64,000 nt of DNA from Porphyromonas asaccharolytica DSM 20707 (GCF_000212375.1 NC_015501.1:496001-560000), one strand, 5' to 3'; shown: positions 1-9,893, numbered from the stretch's first letter. The notes: a model not told the origin generated them from the sequence alone. A program made the numbers and translations.

Positions 1-1162
1 TGCGGTTGATGATCAGTTGATGCAGGACACCCTGACCAGCTCCATGGATGAAGACCACCTTGCTGCCACGACGATCGAGGCGCTTGTCTAGCTCACGGCG
101 GAAGTTCTTCAGCTGGTAGAGCAGCACCTCGTGTGGGGTCATCCCTGTAGCATTCGGGAGGATACGCTCCGCCTCTAGTCCCACCTTCTCGATAGTTTGC
201 TCAGGCGTCGCAGGCACAGCCTGTGGAGCTGCTGGGGCGTCGGGGCGCTTGGGCTCAGACTTAGTCTTAGCTGTACTCTTCTTAGTAGGCTTTTGCGGTG
301 CCTTCTGTGATCCTTTTTGTGCTGCTGTCGCTTGCTCTGCACGCTCGATAGCACGCTGAGGCAAGGCTCCTGAGCGATTCGTCGCTGGTGCTGGCTCCTC
401 TGCAGGAGCTTGCTGGGTGCCATCGTATGCCTCTAGGACGGGGATCACAAGCGCATCCTCATCAAAGAAGGGGTTCTCACGAAAGGCGTGACGCTTCACC
501 AGTTTGACCACATCCATCCGTACTTGACGCTCTACGGGTGGCATGGAGCGATAGGTACGCTCAGGCTTGTATGCGATAAACTGGAAGTGTGAGACGGCAT
601 GATCGTTGATCTCCGACGCGTCAAACTCCTCGACCAGTACCCGCATATCAGGCTCTAGGACGCCCGCCGAGCGGAGCTTGTAGCCTCCCGCTGAGGTTGT
701 CGTGCTATAGGTGAAAAGGAGATGATAGTTGCTCTCATTGATCAGATAAGTCTCGTAGGGAGACTGTCCGAAGTGCTCATACGATACGGGGAGATAGGCG
801 ATATGCACCTGTAGCTGCTCACCTCCTGGACGGTCAAACCAAGGACCCTTAGATATAGGAGCCACAAAGCTCAAGTCTTGCTCTGCGCTCTCGACAGTCT
901 CTGGGGTAGCGGGAGTCGCCACGGGCGCACTGCTTTTGTTTGGCTGCGCTGCCGGCTCTTGTCGCTTCACTACGGGAGGCTTATATGCTGGTACGAAAGT
1001 GTCACGGTTGTCTACCACCACGCATTCATGTATCGGTGTGGGCAGCTCGAAACCGTCGGGGCCCTCGACCCACGCCACACCACGCTCGATGCGCTTGACG
1101 ACACCACCGCCCGACGCATTGAGGTAGCGGATAGTGTCTCCTACTTTTATATTCTGTGTCAT
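1..1162 (-). CDS. DUF2027 / Smr-domain protein (3' end beyond window)
   Basis: Reading leftward from an ATG at 1162, the frame stays open to the window edge (387 codons). The N-terminus (MTQNIKVGDTIRYLNASGGG) and the following roughly 200 residues look like the Bacteroidota DUF2027 family. A Pro/Ala/Lys-rich linker follows at about residues 260-330. The last visible part, with VVFIHGAGQGVL, matches the conserved HGxG loop of Smr (MutS2 C-terminal-like) domains. Smr domains bind or cut branched nucleic acid in other proteins, but the cellular role of this combined family is not established. A TATCTTCG element at 1183-1190 on this strand resembles a -7 box. The true C-terminus is outside the window. 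Confidence 0.85.
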   Translation of the reverse strand, partial: MTQNIKVGDTIRYLNASGGGVVKRIERGVAWVEGPDGFELPTPIHECVVVDNRDTFVPAYKPPVVKRQEPAAQPNKSSAPVATPATPETVESAEQDLSFVAPISKGPWFDRPGGEQLQVHIAYLPVSYEHFGQSPYETYLINESNYHLLFTYSTTTSAGGYKLRSAGVLEPDMRVLVEEFDASEINDHAVSHFQFIAYKPERTYRSMPPVERQVRMDVVKLVKRHAFRENPFFDEDALVIPVLEAYDGTQQAPAEEPAPATNRSGALPQRAIERAEQATAAQKGSQKAPQKPTKKSTAKTKSEPKRPDAPAAPQAVPATPEQTIEKVGLEAERILPNATGMTPHEVLLYQLKNFRRELDKRLDRRGSKVVFIHGAGQGVLHQLIINR

Positions 1163-1260
1163 GCTGATTTTTGTTTTCTATGCGAAGATACCAAAAATAG
1201 CCCAATCCGCTCACCTCTTCATCTCACGAAAAATCCATTTCCTACGGAGGAAATTTAAAT

Positions 1261-1424
1261 TCTCCACGTGGAAAAGAAAAATTCTCCACGTGGGGACGAA
1301 ATAAAACTTCGGAGGAATCAAATGAAACTTCGGAGGAATCGTTTCGCCTCCACGTGGAGAATAAAAAATATCCACGTGGGGATTTGAGATTCTCCACGTG
1401 GATATTGACTTTTTCTGGCAAGTA
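1261..1424 (+). repeat. CCACGTGG / CGGAGGAATC repeat array, copy R1
   Basis: This array fills most of the gap between the DUF2027 gene and the LRR locus. Units beginning CTCCACGTGG recur about every 22 bp at its edges. Its centre has two 21-bp units (1299-1319 and 1320-1340) containing AAACTTCGGAGGAATC. The array ends with ATTGACTTTTTCTG, which is also found at the end of copy R2 (8521-8720). Related arrays lie at 26932-27110 and 47513-47690. The remaining gap from 1425 to 1463 holds nothing I recognise. Confidence 0.9.
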
Positions 1425-1463
1425 CGTGTAGCGATTTGCGAGATTGAGGTCTGCTCGACCACC

Positions 1464-1494
1464 TTGTGCCTCTCGGTGAGAATGGGTACATTTG
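1464..1494 (+). promoter_or_regulatory. Bacteroidota promoter for LRR operon
   Basis: TTG at 1464-1466 is followed after 20 bases by TACATTTG at 1487-1494, matching the TTG/TAnnTTTG pattern. The predicted transcript starts near 1501 and leaves a leader of about 78 nt before the LRR gene at 1579. Confidence 0.7.
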
Positions 1495-1578
1495 TGGTGC
1501 TAGCGTGCGATGAGACTCAAATATCGGAGCGATCGCCTCTTCTAGCGCTCCCATGACACTAATCAAATCACATAGTAT

Positions 1579-3978
1579 ATGAAGCATTACTACACTTTAT
1601 TGACCTATGCGCTCTCACTGCTCTTATGGTGGAGCATAGCGTCACTATCGGCTCAGACCACGATCGAGGTCACTGAGCCAGGCACGCTCCAGGCGAAGCT
1701 GAGCGAAACGACCGAGCTGTCTAATCTAGTGATCACGGGGTCGCTCAATGCGGACGACTTCGGAGCGCTGAGGAAGACGGCTGGCATCACCTCACTCGAC
1801 CTCTCTGGCGTGGAGGTCGTCGCTGGCGGTAGTTACGAGGGCAATCCCTATATGTCGGAGACTGTCGAGACAGTACCTGGGACCATGCCGGGTTACTTCC
1901 TCTTTGCGGGTGAACTGGCAGAGAGCCTCACCTCAATAACACTACCGAACAGTGTGACTCGACTAGGGACTCGCTGCTTACAAAACGGCACCAAGCTAAC
2001 CGAGATACATCTGCCTAGCACACTTACCTATGTGGGCGAACTGTCATTTGGCTGGTGCGAGAGCCTAGAGGCTATCGAGCTCCCTGAGTCGATTGACTCG
2101 CTTGGGTCTTCAGCCTTCGAGGGGTGCAAGCTCCTCGCACAGGTGGAGATACCTGGAGAGGTCAGCTATATAGGTAAGTCTCTCTTTCAGGATTGCGAGG
2201 CGCTCTCCGAGGTGACGCTACCCGCTACGATGCGTGAGATCTCCTTTTCTACCTTTAAGGGCTGTACCTCTCTTGAGGAGCTAGACTTACCAGAGATGCT
2301 TAGCACGATCGGTGTCTCAGCCTTCGAAGGCTGCACGAGTCTCTCCGAGATACAACTACCACCACTGATGCGCACTATCGAGCATGACGCATTCAATGGC
2401 TGCGTGGCTCTTACGAGTGTCACCATACAGAGTATGGCGATGGAGACTATCGGCGACCAAGCATTTATGAACTGTGCTGCACTAGAGGAGATCATGATCC
2501 CCGCTGGCGTAACTAGGATCGGGGGCAACGCCTTCAGCGGTTGCGAAGCACTTGCTAGTATCGTCCTACCCTCCAAGCTCAAGACTCTGATGGGCGGTGC
2601 TTTCGCTCGCACAGCGATCACTGAAGTGACGATACCTGACGGGTGTGAGGAGATACTATATGGCGCCTTCGCCCACTGTAAGAGCCTGGAGACGGTGACG
2701 CTACCTCGCTCGATGAAGAAGATGAGCGACAAGGCATTCGGTGGTTGTGATGCACTCAAGACTTTGATCGTGACCAATCCGACGCCCGTCGTCTCTAACA
2801 AGAAGGAGGATCTAGCTGGTCTAGCCGATCTCTCTGCTATGAGCGAGCTAACGCTTGTCGTTCCTGAGGGTGCCAAGGATGCCTACACAGCAGCTGATGG
2901 GTGGAAAGAGTTTGCCAACGTATCGGAGATGCTGACGCTCACTGCTGCAGTCTCTGCCGAGAAGCCACTAGAGGGTACCATCACCGCTCTGACAACGCCT
3001 GAACTATACCGTGCGGTCAAACTAACGGGTACGATAACGAGTGCCGACCTGGAGGCGCTTACTCAGCTACCTCGCATGCAGGAGCTAGATCTCAGCGAGG
3101 TCACCTATGATGCTGAGGCCAATCCGCTAGAAGGCTTCAACTTTAAGGGTTACGCTCAGCTGCGCAAGCTGACCTATCCTAAGCAGCTCACGACGATCCC
3201 CGCCTCTAGTTGTAGTCAAGCGATGCTTCTCGAGGAGGTGGTGCTACCGGAGGGTGTGACCGACATCGAGGAGGATGCCTTTAGCTACTGCACTGCGCTG
3301 CGTAGTATAGCGCTCCCTCAGACGGCTCTGAACCTTGGCGAGAGCGTCTTCCATGGCTGCACTTCGCTAGAGGCGATCGTCTTCCCCGATAGCATCGAGC
3401 TAATACCAGACTATGGTTTCTTCGACTGTGTCTCGCTGCGGGAAGTTCGCTTTCCTAAGAAGGTTGCCGACATCGGCGAGCAAGCTTTTGTCAATTGCTC
3501 ACACATCAAGCAGATCTGGCTGGGCGAAAATGTTAACGAGATTAAGGATATGGCATTCTTCGCTTGTGATGCCCTAGAGACGATCACAACGCTGCGCGAG
3601 GAGCCTCCTGTCACGTCAGAGAACGCATTCACCGAGGAGCATTACGAGACGGTCACGGTCGTTGTCGCTTCGGAGGAGATCAAAGAAGCTTACCAAGCAG
3701 CCGATGCGTGGTGCAACTTTAAGAACTACAAGGTCGACCCGACGATCACCGTTGCCGTGCAGCAGCCACAGACGGTCGCCCCTGCTGTCGTGTACGGCGC
3801 TCTAGCTGCGCTCCACCTAGAGCTGGCTGACGCTGAGAGTCTCGTCTCTATCTACTCGCCTAGCGGTCTACAGCTAGCCTCTCACTATCTGCCCGCTGGT
3901 ACGTATGAGCTGCCACTAGCAGAGGGTCTCTACATCGTTACGGTCAATCAATCAAGCTACAAGGTATATGTACGCTAA
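1579..3978 (+). CDS. BspA-type leucine-rich repeat surface protein, probable T9SS cargo
   Basis: The 799-residue product starts with a signal peptide (MKHYYTLLTYALSLLLWWS, probable cleavage after LSAQ near residue 26). It then has two blocks of LRR_5/BspA repeats of the form LxxIxLPxxVTxIGxxAFxGCxxL, at about residues 95-390 and 490-690, each followed by a DAYxxADxW segment typical of these proteins. The last 70 residues form a beta-rich domain (LVSIYSPSGL, then GLYIVTVNQSSYKVYVR) resembling a T9SS sorting domain. BspA-family proteins are surface adhesins in other oral Bacteroidota; the ligand here is unknown. It is the first gene of a three-gene LRR run and overlaps the next gene by 11 bp, which suggests translational coupling. 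Confidence 0.85.
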   Translation: MKHYYTLLTYALSLLLWWSIASLSAQTTIEVTEPGTLQAKLSETTELSNLVITGSLNADDFGALRKTAGITSLDLSGVEVVAGGSYEGNPYMSETVETVPGTMPGYFLFAGELAESLTSITLPNSVTRLGTRCLQNGTKLTEIHLPSTLTYVGELSFGWCESLEAIELPESIDSLGSSAFEGCKLLAQVEIPGEVSYIGKSLFQDCEALSEVTLPATMREISFSTFKGCTSLEELDLPEMLSTIGVSAFEGCTSLSEIQLPPLMRTIEHDAFNGCVALTSVTIQSMAMETIGDQAFMNCAALEEIMIPAGVTRIGGNAFSGCEALASIVLPSKLKTLMGGAFARTAITEVTIPDGCEEILYGAFAHCKSLETVTLPRSMKKMSDKAFGGCDALKTLIVTNPTPVVSNKKEDLAGLADLSAMSELTLVVPEGAKDAYTAADGWKEFANVSEMLTLTAAVSAEKPLEGTITALTTPELYRAVKLTGTITSADLEALTQLPRMQELDLSEVTYDAEANPLEGFNFKGYAQLRKLTYPKQLTTIPASSCSQAMLLEEVVLPEGVTDIEEDAFSYCTALRSIALPQTALNLGESVFHGCTSLEAIVFPDSIELIPDYGFFDCVSLREVRFPKKVADIGEQAFVNCSHIKQIWLGENVNEIKDMAFFACDALETITTLREEPPVTSENAFTEEHYETVTVVVASEEIKEAYQAADAWCNFKNYKVDPTITVAVQQPQTVAPAVVYGALAALHLELADAESLVSIYSPSGLQLASHYLPAGTYELPLAEGLYIVTVNQSSYKVYVR

Positions 3979-5827
3979 GCAATCTCAACTCTATACGATC
4001 ATCTTAGCTAGTCTCCTCCTCCTTTTCGGCTGGGGGAGCACTAGCTCCTCGCTACAGGCTCAGGGCGTCATCCCCGCATCGGAGCAGCAGGCTCTCCTCG
4101 AGATCTATGACCAGTGCGGTGGTGCTGGTTGGGCTGAGGGGTACAATTGGCGTGCAGCTTCAGGACCAGACAAGTACGCTGGCGTAATCATCGAAGGCGG
4201 CCACGTGCAGGGCATTGCGCTTGATGGGGTAGGACTGACGGGACAACTGCCGAAGAGCTTTTTCACAGCACTCCCTGAGCTACGTCTCGTGGGTCTCTCC
4301 AACAATAAGCTCTCAGGCCCTATCCCTGAGGCGTTTGGCTCGATGACGCAACTGCAGGCGCTGATGCTCAGTAGCAATCTATGGACGGGACAGCTGCCTA
4401 ACCTAGACAAATTGGTCAATCTGAAGATCCTACACTTGGCAAACTTCTATAATGTAGATGACAAGGGCAATGTGATCTCAGAGGTAACCGGTACGCTCCC
4501 TGACATCTCTAAGATGCCTCAGCTGGAGCATCTCGATGCTTCTTTCTCCAATCTCTCAGGACAGCTGCCCGAGCAGATCGGTCTCTGTCGCAATCTGCAG
4601 GTTTTAGAGCTCTCCTTCAACCAGCTGACGGGCTCTATTCCCGCCTCTATCGGTGAGTGTACCGAACTGCAGATCCTCTCTGTCCAAAACAACAAGATGA
4701 GCGGCGAGATACCAGACCTGAGCACCCTCGTCAACCTCGGCAAGCCCCTAGAGCTGGGACTAGGCGTTACAGAGCCAGGACGACTCTACCTCAACAGCAA
4801 CCAGTTCACAGGGCCCTTCCCCGAGAGCATCACGATGTTACCTCGCTTGCAGCGCTTCTCCTGCTCTGACAATAAGTTTACAGGTTCTCTGCCAGAAGAC
4901 TTGAGCACAATGGAGGACTGCGAAGCCTTTTTTGCCGACCACAACCAGTTCACAGGTGCATTACCACAACAACTGCCGAAGAAGCTCTGGTACCTGGACC
5001 TAGGATACAACCAATTCACAGGCTCTATCCCCGCTACGTGGCAAGATGCGACTGAGCTGGGCAAGATCGCCCTCAGAGACAACAATCTCTCAGGCGCCGT
5101 GCCTGCGATCTACAAGAAGCTCGAGAATCTAGATATGATCGATGTGCGCAACTGTCGCTTCTCCTTTGCGGACTTTAAGGCGTGGGATCGGTTCATCAAA
5201 AACAAAGATTGCATCTTCCGCTTTGGTATGCAGCAAGCTTACAGTGAGCCTCATAAGGAGAGCGTCACGTCAGGCAGCGACGTTACCTTTGACGCCACTT
5301 ATCCAGGCACGCTCATCGGCGACGAGCACTATCGGTGGTACAATATGACCACGCTACAGCCTGTCCCTAACGCTAATGAGGCTAAGCTAACGCTCCACGG
5401 AGTCTCCAAAGAGGACGCTTGTCGCTACGTATGTCTCATCTCTAGTGTCAAGATGGGCAGCACACAGCCTCGCTCGGCGCTACGGGCCGACGATGACGAA
5501 GAGGGGGAGTCAGACGACCTGCAGCCGACACTGCGGTCAGGCTTTTGGGAGCTAACGGTCGACGGATACTTCAACGGCACCGACGCGCCCGCTCCGATAG
5601 CAGACGACCTGCGCATCTACTACGACAGCGAGGCACAGCAACTCCACCTAGAGAGTGCCGTCTCTGTCACGTCGCTGATGATCGTTGACCTCTCGGGTGC
5701 TGTCGTAGCACGTCTCGAGCCTTCCGGAACCACCACGCTGGCACTGCCTCTAGCGACCGGCAAGTATGTCGCACTGCTCAATAGAGCGGACGGGAGCTGC
5801 GCTACGGCCCCCATCCTCGTACTCTAA
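3968..5827 (+). CDS. Plant-type LRR surface protein with Ig-like domain, probable T9SS cargo
   Basis: The 619-residue product has a signal peptide (MYAKQSQLYTIILASLLLLF, cleavage near LQAQ). An N-terminal cap (QALLEIYDQCGGAGW) leads into about ten repeats of the LxxNxLSGPIP type (about residues 80-390), a class different from the upstream BspA repeats. An Ig-like domain at about 415-500 (HYRWYNMTTLQPVPNANEA, then CRYVCLISS) follows, and then a short acidic linker (ADDDEEGESDD). The beta-rich C-terminus ends GKYVALLNRADGSCATAPIL and resembles a T9SS signal. The start lies inside the end of the upstream gene, consistent with coupling. Surface location is inferred from the signal peptide and C-terminal domain; the binding partner is unknown. 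Confidence 0.85.
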   Translation: MYAKQSQLYTIILASLLLLFGWGSTSSSLQAQGVIPASEQQALLEIYDQCGGAGWAEGYNWRAASGPDKYAGVIIEGGHVQGIALDGVGLTGQLPKSFFTALPELRLVGLSNNKLSGPIPEAFGSMTQLQALMLSSNLWTGQLPNLDKLVNLKILHLANFYNVDDKGNVISEVTGTLPDISKMPQLEHLDASFSNLSGQLPEQIGLCRNLQVLELSFNQLTGSIPASIGECTELQILSVQNNKMSGEIPDLSTLVNLGKPLELGLGVTEPGRLYLNSNQFTGPFPESITMLPRLQRFSCSDNKFTGSLPEDLSTMEDCEAFFADHNQFTGALPQQLPKKLWYLDLGYNQFTGSIPATWQDATELGKIALRDNNLSGAVPAIYKKLENLDMIDVRNCRFSFADFKAWDRFIKNKDCIFRFGMQQAYSEPHKESVTSGSDVTFDATYPGTLIGDEHYRWYNMTTLQPVPNANEAKLTLHGVSKEDACRYVCLISSVKMGSTQPRSALRADDDEEGESDDLQPTLRSGFWELTVDGYFNGTDAPAPIADDLRIYYDSEAQQLHLESAVSVTSLMIVDLSGAVVARLEPSGTTTLALPLATGKYVALLNRADGSCATAPILVL

Positions 5828-5876
5828 TAGGATCACCCCCTCACGGGGTCTATCATTATAATCAACAGAAGAAGCT

Positions 5877-8459
5877 ATGACAAAGAAAGCTCTCTTACTC
5901 CTACTCACTCTGCTCACCACATCTGCGATGTGGGCGCAGAGTGTTCCCCCGATGGGAACGAAATGCATCACGCTAGAGGTACAGCCTGGCAAGACGTTTC
6001 AGTTTGGTCTCATAGCGCGATCTGACGCACGACAAGCTTGGATAGAGCTACAAGAGGGAGAGTTTACGCCACTCTCTATCGGAGACAATCCCAGCGTGCC
6101 AACAGTCTTTAAGTACACCTCCACCGCCGGGCGGGTGAAGATCTATGGCTCCTTCCACGTCTTCGGCTGCCCTGCCAATGGAGCGGCCATCACAGGTGTA
6201 GACGCGACGAACTTCACACCCCTCGAGCAGCTCTACTGCGACAATAATGCGCTCACCTCCCTATCCGTCAAGGGGTGCACTAAGCTCCGTCTCCTGAGCT
6301 GCGCTACGAATGCACTCACGTCGCTCGACCTGTCGGGCTGTGCCGCCCTAGAGGAGCTATCCTGTTTCAATAATCAGCTTACCTCCTTAGCGCTCACGAG
6401 TGCTGTAAAGCTGCAGAAGATGAACTGCGCCCAAAACGCGCTCACTGCCCTAGACCTCTCCACCTGCTCCAAACTACAGGCGGTCTACGCTGGAGAAAAC
6501 CAGATCGCATCTATCGCACTCCCTGAAACCAATGAGATAAGCCTCCTCTCTGCTTACCAAAACAAGATTCAGAGCTTAGACTTGAACAAGTTGCCTCTGC
6601 TAGAGGATCTAGACATTTATGATAATCAGTTGACCGCTCTAGACTGCCACTTATCTCCTAAGCTCACAAGTGTCGACTGCTCAGAAAACAAACTGACGCA
6701 GCTCGACCTCACATCGTCCCGAGCTACGCTCACCACGCTCTCTTGCTCCGACAATCAGATCACTCAACTACAGATAGCTGGCTGCACGCTCCTCAACAGT
6801 CTCAATGCGAGCAATAACCAGCTCTCCTCGATCACGCTCACAGGCTTCGCAGCTCTCGAGAGGCTCTCCATATACGCTAACCGGCTTACCGCACTAGATG
6901 TGACCGACTGCACAGCCCTCGTTCACCTATCTGCCGATGAAAACAGTATGGACGCCTGCAGTCTGAACGATCTCTTTCGCTCTCTCCCGACACCTCAGAG
7001 TCAGGGCAATCTATCGATCGTTGGCAATCCTGGTGCCACCACCTCTACCACCACACTAGCCCAGCAGAGAAACTGGCAGGTGGACGTACAGGGTGACAAC
7101 ACGGGCTGCCCCTCGGGAGATGTCGAGGCGCCCCCTGCGGGAACCCCAGTCATCACGCTAACCACCAAGCCTGGGAGCAACATTACGGTGACGATGCGTG
7201 TCTACGAGCCTGACTCCTACGTCTGGATAGAGGCTACTCCAGGCACCTTTCAGAAGATGCTCATCAGCTCCGACTACGACAATCCCTCAGAGTTTCACAT
7301 AGTATGCCCAGGGAGTACCGTCCGGCTACATAGCAATGTCGCAGACTTTAGCTGTAGTAAGAACGGAGAGGCCATCACCGCCATCGACGCTTCAAACAAT
7401 CCGGAGCTAGGCACGCTCTATTGCCACGAAAACGCTATCACCTCCATCAAGGTCACGGGTTGTCCCTACCTAGTAGACCTCAGCTGTGGTAAGAATCAGA
7501 TCAAGGAGCTAGACCTCACCGGGCTCAACTACCTGCAGTATCTCTACTGCTACGAAAATCAGATCGACCGCCTAGACATTGCTCACTGCAAGCTCCTCCA
7601 AGAGCTCGAGTGTAGTGCCAACAACATCGAGCAGCTCGACCTCTCCAACCTGTCCAAGGCGACGCTCATCATGTGTCACACCAACCGCATTCAGCAGCTT
7701 GACCTGTCAAGCTGCAAGAAGCTCGAAGAGTTTAACTGTGCCAATAATCAGATCAAAGAACTCCGTCTCGATGCTTGCGAGAGCTTGAAGGGATTTGCTT
7801 GTGGATCCAATCTCTTGACCCAGCTAGATGTCTCCAAGTGTGCGAAGCTCAACCGACTCTTCTGCTCTGTCAATCCCAACCTCACGCAGATAACCTTCGC
7901 GCCACACTCGGCGCTACAGCAGTTCTCAGCGATGGAGTGCGGGCTCACCAGACTAGAGATCCCTGAGTCGCCCAACCTGACCAAAGTAAAGCTAACACAG
8001 AACCCGCTCCAGAGCCTGACGCTAGGTAGCTGCAACAAGCTAAACTACCTAGCGGTGGACCAGTGCGTCATAGCGCCCTGCGATATGAATCAGCTCTTCG
8101 AGGCACTGCCTAAGGTCACCACTGGAGAGATCCGCATCGCAGGCAATCCCGAGGTGGCAACCGCCAAGACCGACATAGCCACGCAAAAGGGTTGGCAGGT
8201 CGATGTCACAGGCGACGGCTCTGGCTGTCCCAACAGCATCGTGCGTATCGACGAGGCAAGCTACCGCATCACGACGGCTCCGCACACCATCGAGGTGACG
8301 ACCCCGCAGCAGGCACAGGTGATCGTCTACGACACCACGGGCGATCAGGTCGCCAGCTTCGTTACCGAGCCACACCGAGCTACCACTATCCGCCACCTCT
8401 CCGATGCGACCTACATCGTATCGATAGACGGGAAGGCATACAAAGTCCTCGTCAGATAG
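5877..8459 (+). CDS. Internalin-like LRR surface protein, probable T9SS cargo
   Basis: The 860-residue product has a signal peptide (MTKKALLLLLTLLTTSAMWA). Two similar halves (about residues 20-410 and 420-780) each begin with a KPGxxxxxxMRV-type beta segment and then carry LRRs of the form LxxLxCxxNQLTxLDLSxC. Each half ends in a conserved LNxLFxxLP ... GNPxxATxxTxxAxQxxWQVDVxGDxxGCP block, so the gene looks like an internal duplication. The C-terminus (QVIVYDTTGDQVA, then ATYIVSIDGKAYKVLVR) resembles a T9SS signal and ends like that of the first gene in the run. It starts 49 bp after the preceding gene and is the last of the cassette. The CDS at 47889 has the same LRR style. Confidence 0.87.
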   Translation: MTKKALLLLLTLLTTSAMWAQSVPPMGTKCITLEVQPGKTFQFGLIARSDARQAWIELQEGEFTPLSIGDNPSVPTVFKYTSTAGRVKIYGSFHVFGCPANGAAITGVDATNFTPLEQLYCDNNALTSLSVKGCTKLRLLSCATNALTSLDLSGCAALEELSCFNNQLTSLALTSAVKLQKMNCAQNALTALDLSTCSKLQAVYAGENQIASIALPETNEISLLSAYQNKIQSLDLNKLPLLEDLDIYDNQLTALDCHLSPKLTSVDCSENKLTQLDLTSSRATLTTLSCSDNQITQLQIAGCTLLNSLNASNNQLSSITLTGFAALERLSIYANRLTALDVTDCTALVHLSADENSMDACSLNDLFRSLPTPQSQGNLSIVGNPGATTSTTTLAQQRNWQVDVQGDNTGCPSGDVEAPPAGTPVITLTTKPGSNITVTMRVYEPDSYVWIEATPGTFQKMLISSDYDNPSEFHIVCPGSTVRLHSNVADFSCSKNGEAITAIDASNNPELGTLYCHENAITSIKVTGCPYLVDLSCGKNQIKELDLTGLNYLQYLYCYENQIDRLDIAHCKLLQELECSANNIEQLDLSNLSKATLIMCHTNRIQQLDLSSCKKLEEFNCANNQIKELRLDACESLKGFACGSNLLTQLDVSKCAKLNRLFCSVNPNLTQITFAPHSALQQFSAMECGLTRLEIPESPNLTKVKLTQNPLQSLTLGSCNKLNYLAVDQCVIAPCDMNQLFEALPKVTTGEIRIAGNPEVATAKTDIATQKGWQVDVTGDGSGCPNSIVRIDEASYRITTAPHTIEVTTPQQAQVIVYDTTGDQVASFVTEPHRATTIRHLSDATYIVSIDGKAYKVLVR

Positions 8460-8520
8460 TGCCTATGCTCAGAGATCTTCAGCAGAGCTAACAAACGCTC
8501 CTGAAGATCCTACTACACGA

Positions 8521-8720
8521 TAGCCACGTGGAGAATCTCAAATCCCCACGTGGCTATTTTTTATTCTCCACGTAGGCGCTAAACGATTCCTCCGAAGTTT
8601 CATTTGATTCCTCCGAAGTTTCATTTGATTCCTCCGAAGTTTTATTTCGTCTCCACGTGGAGAATTTTTCTTTTCCACGTGGAGAATTTGGAAATACCTA
8701 CGTGGAGATTGACTTTTTCT
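8521..8720 (-). repeat. CCACGTGG / CGGAGGAATC repeat array, copy R2 (inverted)
   Basis: Here the family is in reverse orientation relative to R1. Three 21-bp units containing GATTCCTCCGAAGTTT lie at about 8584-8647, where the other copies have two. They are flanked on both sides by CCACGTGG-core units. The array shares GATTGACTTTTTCTG with R1. With R1 it brackets the three LRR genes as an inverted pair about 7 kb apart. The rest of the gap up to 8868 holds only the ilvE promoter element. Confidence 0.9.
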
Positions 8721-8807
8721 GTCGAGCCGTGCGTCCCTCCAAAGGGGTAGTCGTAAGATTTGCGGGGAGAGGTTAGTTTTGAGTCGTCTAATACCAAATA
8801 AAATAGG

Positions 8808-8815
8808 TATCTTTG
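8808..8815 (+). promoter_or_regulatory. ilvE: -7 element (TATCTTTG) upstream of ilvE
   Basis: TATCTTTG matches the Bacteroidota -7 consensus TAnnTTTG. No TTG is found at the usual 19-21 base distance; the closest lies 26 bases upstream. The predicted transcript starts near 8822, after the first in-frame ATG of the longest frame (8779), which supports the start at 8869. Confidence 0.5.
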
Positions 8816-8868
8816 TAGACCGATCGTTACTACGGACTTTACTAACAACTTTATTACCTATATATAGT

Positions 8869-9888
8869 ATGAAGAATTTGGACTGGTCATCATTGGGGTT
8901 TGGTTACCTCAAGACCGATTACAACGTACGCTGTTACTATCGTGATGGCAAGTGGGGTGAGCTAGAGGTCTCTTCACTGGAGACGGTCACGCTACACATG
9001 GGCGCTACCTGTCTGCACTACGGTCAGGAGGCTTTTGAGGGTCTGAAGGCTTACCGTGGCAAGGATGGTAAGATCCGCCTCTTCCGTGTCGAGGAGAATG
9101 CTAAGCGTATGATCCGCTCAGCTGAGGGTGTCGTCATGGCTCCCGTACCCGAAGAGCTCTTTATCAAGGCTGTCAAGAAGGCTGTCGAGCTCAACAAGGA
9201 CTACGTACCTCCCTACGAGAGCGGTGCTTCACTCTACATCCGCCCACTCCTACTCGGACTAGGTGAGCAGGTAGGTGTCAAGCCAGCTCCTGAGTACCTC
9301 TTTATCGTCTTCGTATCTCCCGTAGGGCCTTACTTCAAGGAGGGCTTCAAGCCTACTCCTATGGCTATCATGCGTGGCTATGACCGTGCCGCTCCTCTGG
9401 GTACTGGTACGATCAAGGTCGGTGGTAACTATGCTGCTGGTATGGTACCTACCGTCCTAGCTCATGAGAAGGGCTACAGCGCTTGCCTCTTCCTCGATGC
9501 TAAGGAGAAGAAGTATATCGATGAGTGCGGTCCAGCTAACTTCTTCGGAATTAGAGACAACACTTACATCACACCTGAGTCTACCTCTATCCTACCCTCT
9601 ATCACGAACAAGAGCTTGATGCAGCTCGCTGAGGACCTCGGTCTGAAGGTAGAGCGTCGTCATGTACCTGAGGAGGAGCTAGCTACCTTTGAGGAGGCTG
9701 GTGCTTGTGGTACGGCTGCTGTCATCAGCCCGATACTACGTGTCGATGACCTCGATGAGCACAAGACTTACCAGATCTCTAAGGATGGTAAGCCCGGTCC
9801 TATCTGCCAGAAGCTCTACAACAAGCTACGTGGCATCCAGTACGGCGACGAGCCTGATACACACGGCTGGGTCACCATACTAGACTAA
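8869..9888 (+). CDS. ilvE: Branched-chain amino acid aminotransferase
   Basis: This 339-residue class IV PLP aminotransferase transfers amino groups between glutamate and the keto acids of Leu, Ile and Val. Family hallmarks are visible: HYGQEAFEGLKAYRGKDGKI near the N-terminus, GTIKVGGNYAAGM with the PLP lysine in the centre, and the late GTAAVISPI motif. The start MKNLDWSSLGFGYLKTDYN is chosen because upstream in-frame ATGs precede the probable transcription start. Length is normal for the family. Codon use is heavily biased and many third positions are uniform, which suggests high expression. A stem-loop and an antisense group II intron follow directly. Confidence 0.95.
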   Translation: MKNLDWSSLGFGYLKTDYNVRCYYRDGKWGELEVSSLETVTLHMGATCLHYGQEAFEGLKAYRGKDGKIRLFRVEENAKRMIRSAEGVVMAPVPEELFIKAVKKAVELNKDYVPPYESGASLYIRPLLLGLGEQVGVKPAPEYLFIVFVSPVGPYFKEGFKPTPMAIMRGYDRAAPLGTGTIKVGGNYAAGMVPTVLAHEKGYSACLFLDAKEKKYIDECGPANFFGIRDNTYITPESTSILPSITNKSLMQLAEDLGLKVERRHVPEEELATFEEAGACGTAAVISPILRVDDLDEHKTYQISKDGKPGPICQKLYNKLRGIQYGDEPDTHGWVTILD

Positions 9889-9893
9889 AGAAA

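Noticed and set aside
1211-1587. Frames through repeat array R1 (and similar at 8642-8848, 26900-27091, 47493-47761)
   Set aside because: Shared peptides such as IPPKFHLIPPKF reflect shared DNA repeats. No start context or domain supports translation.
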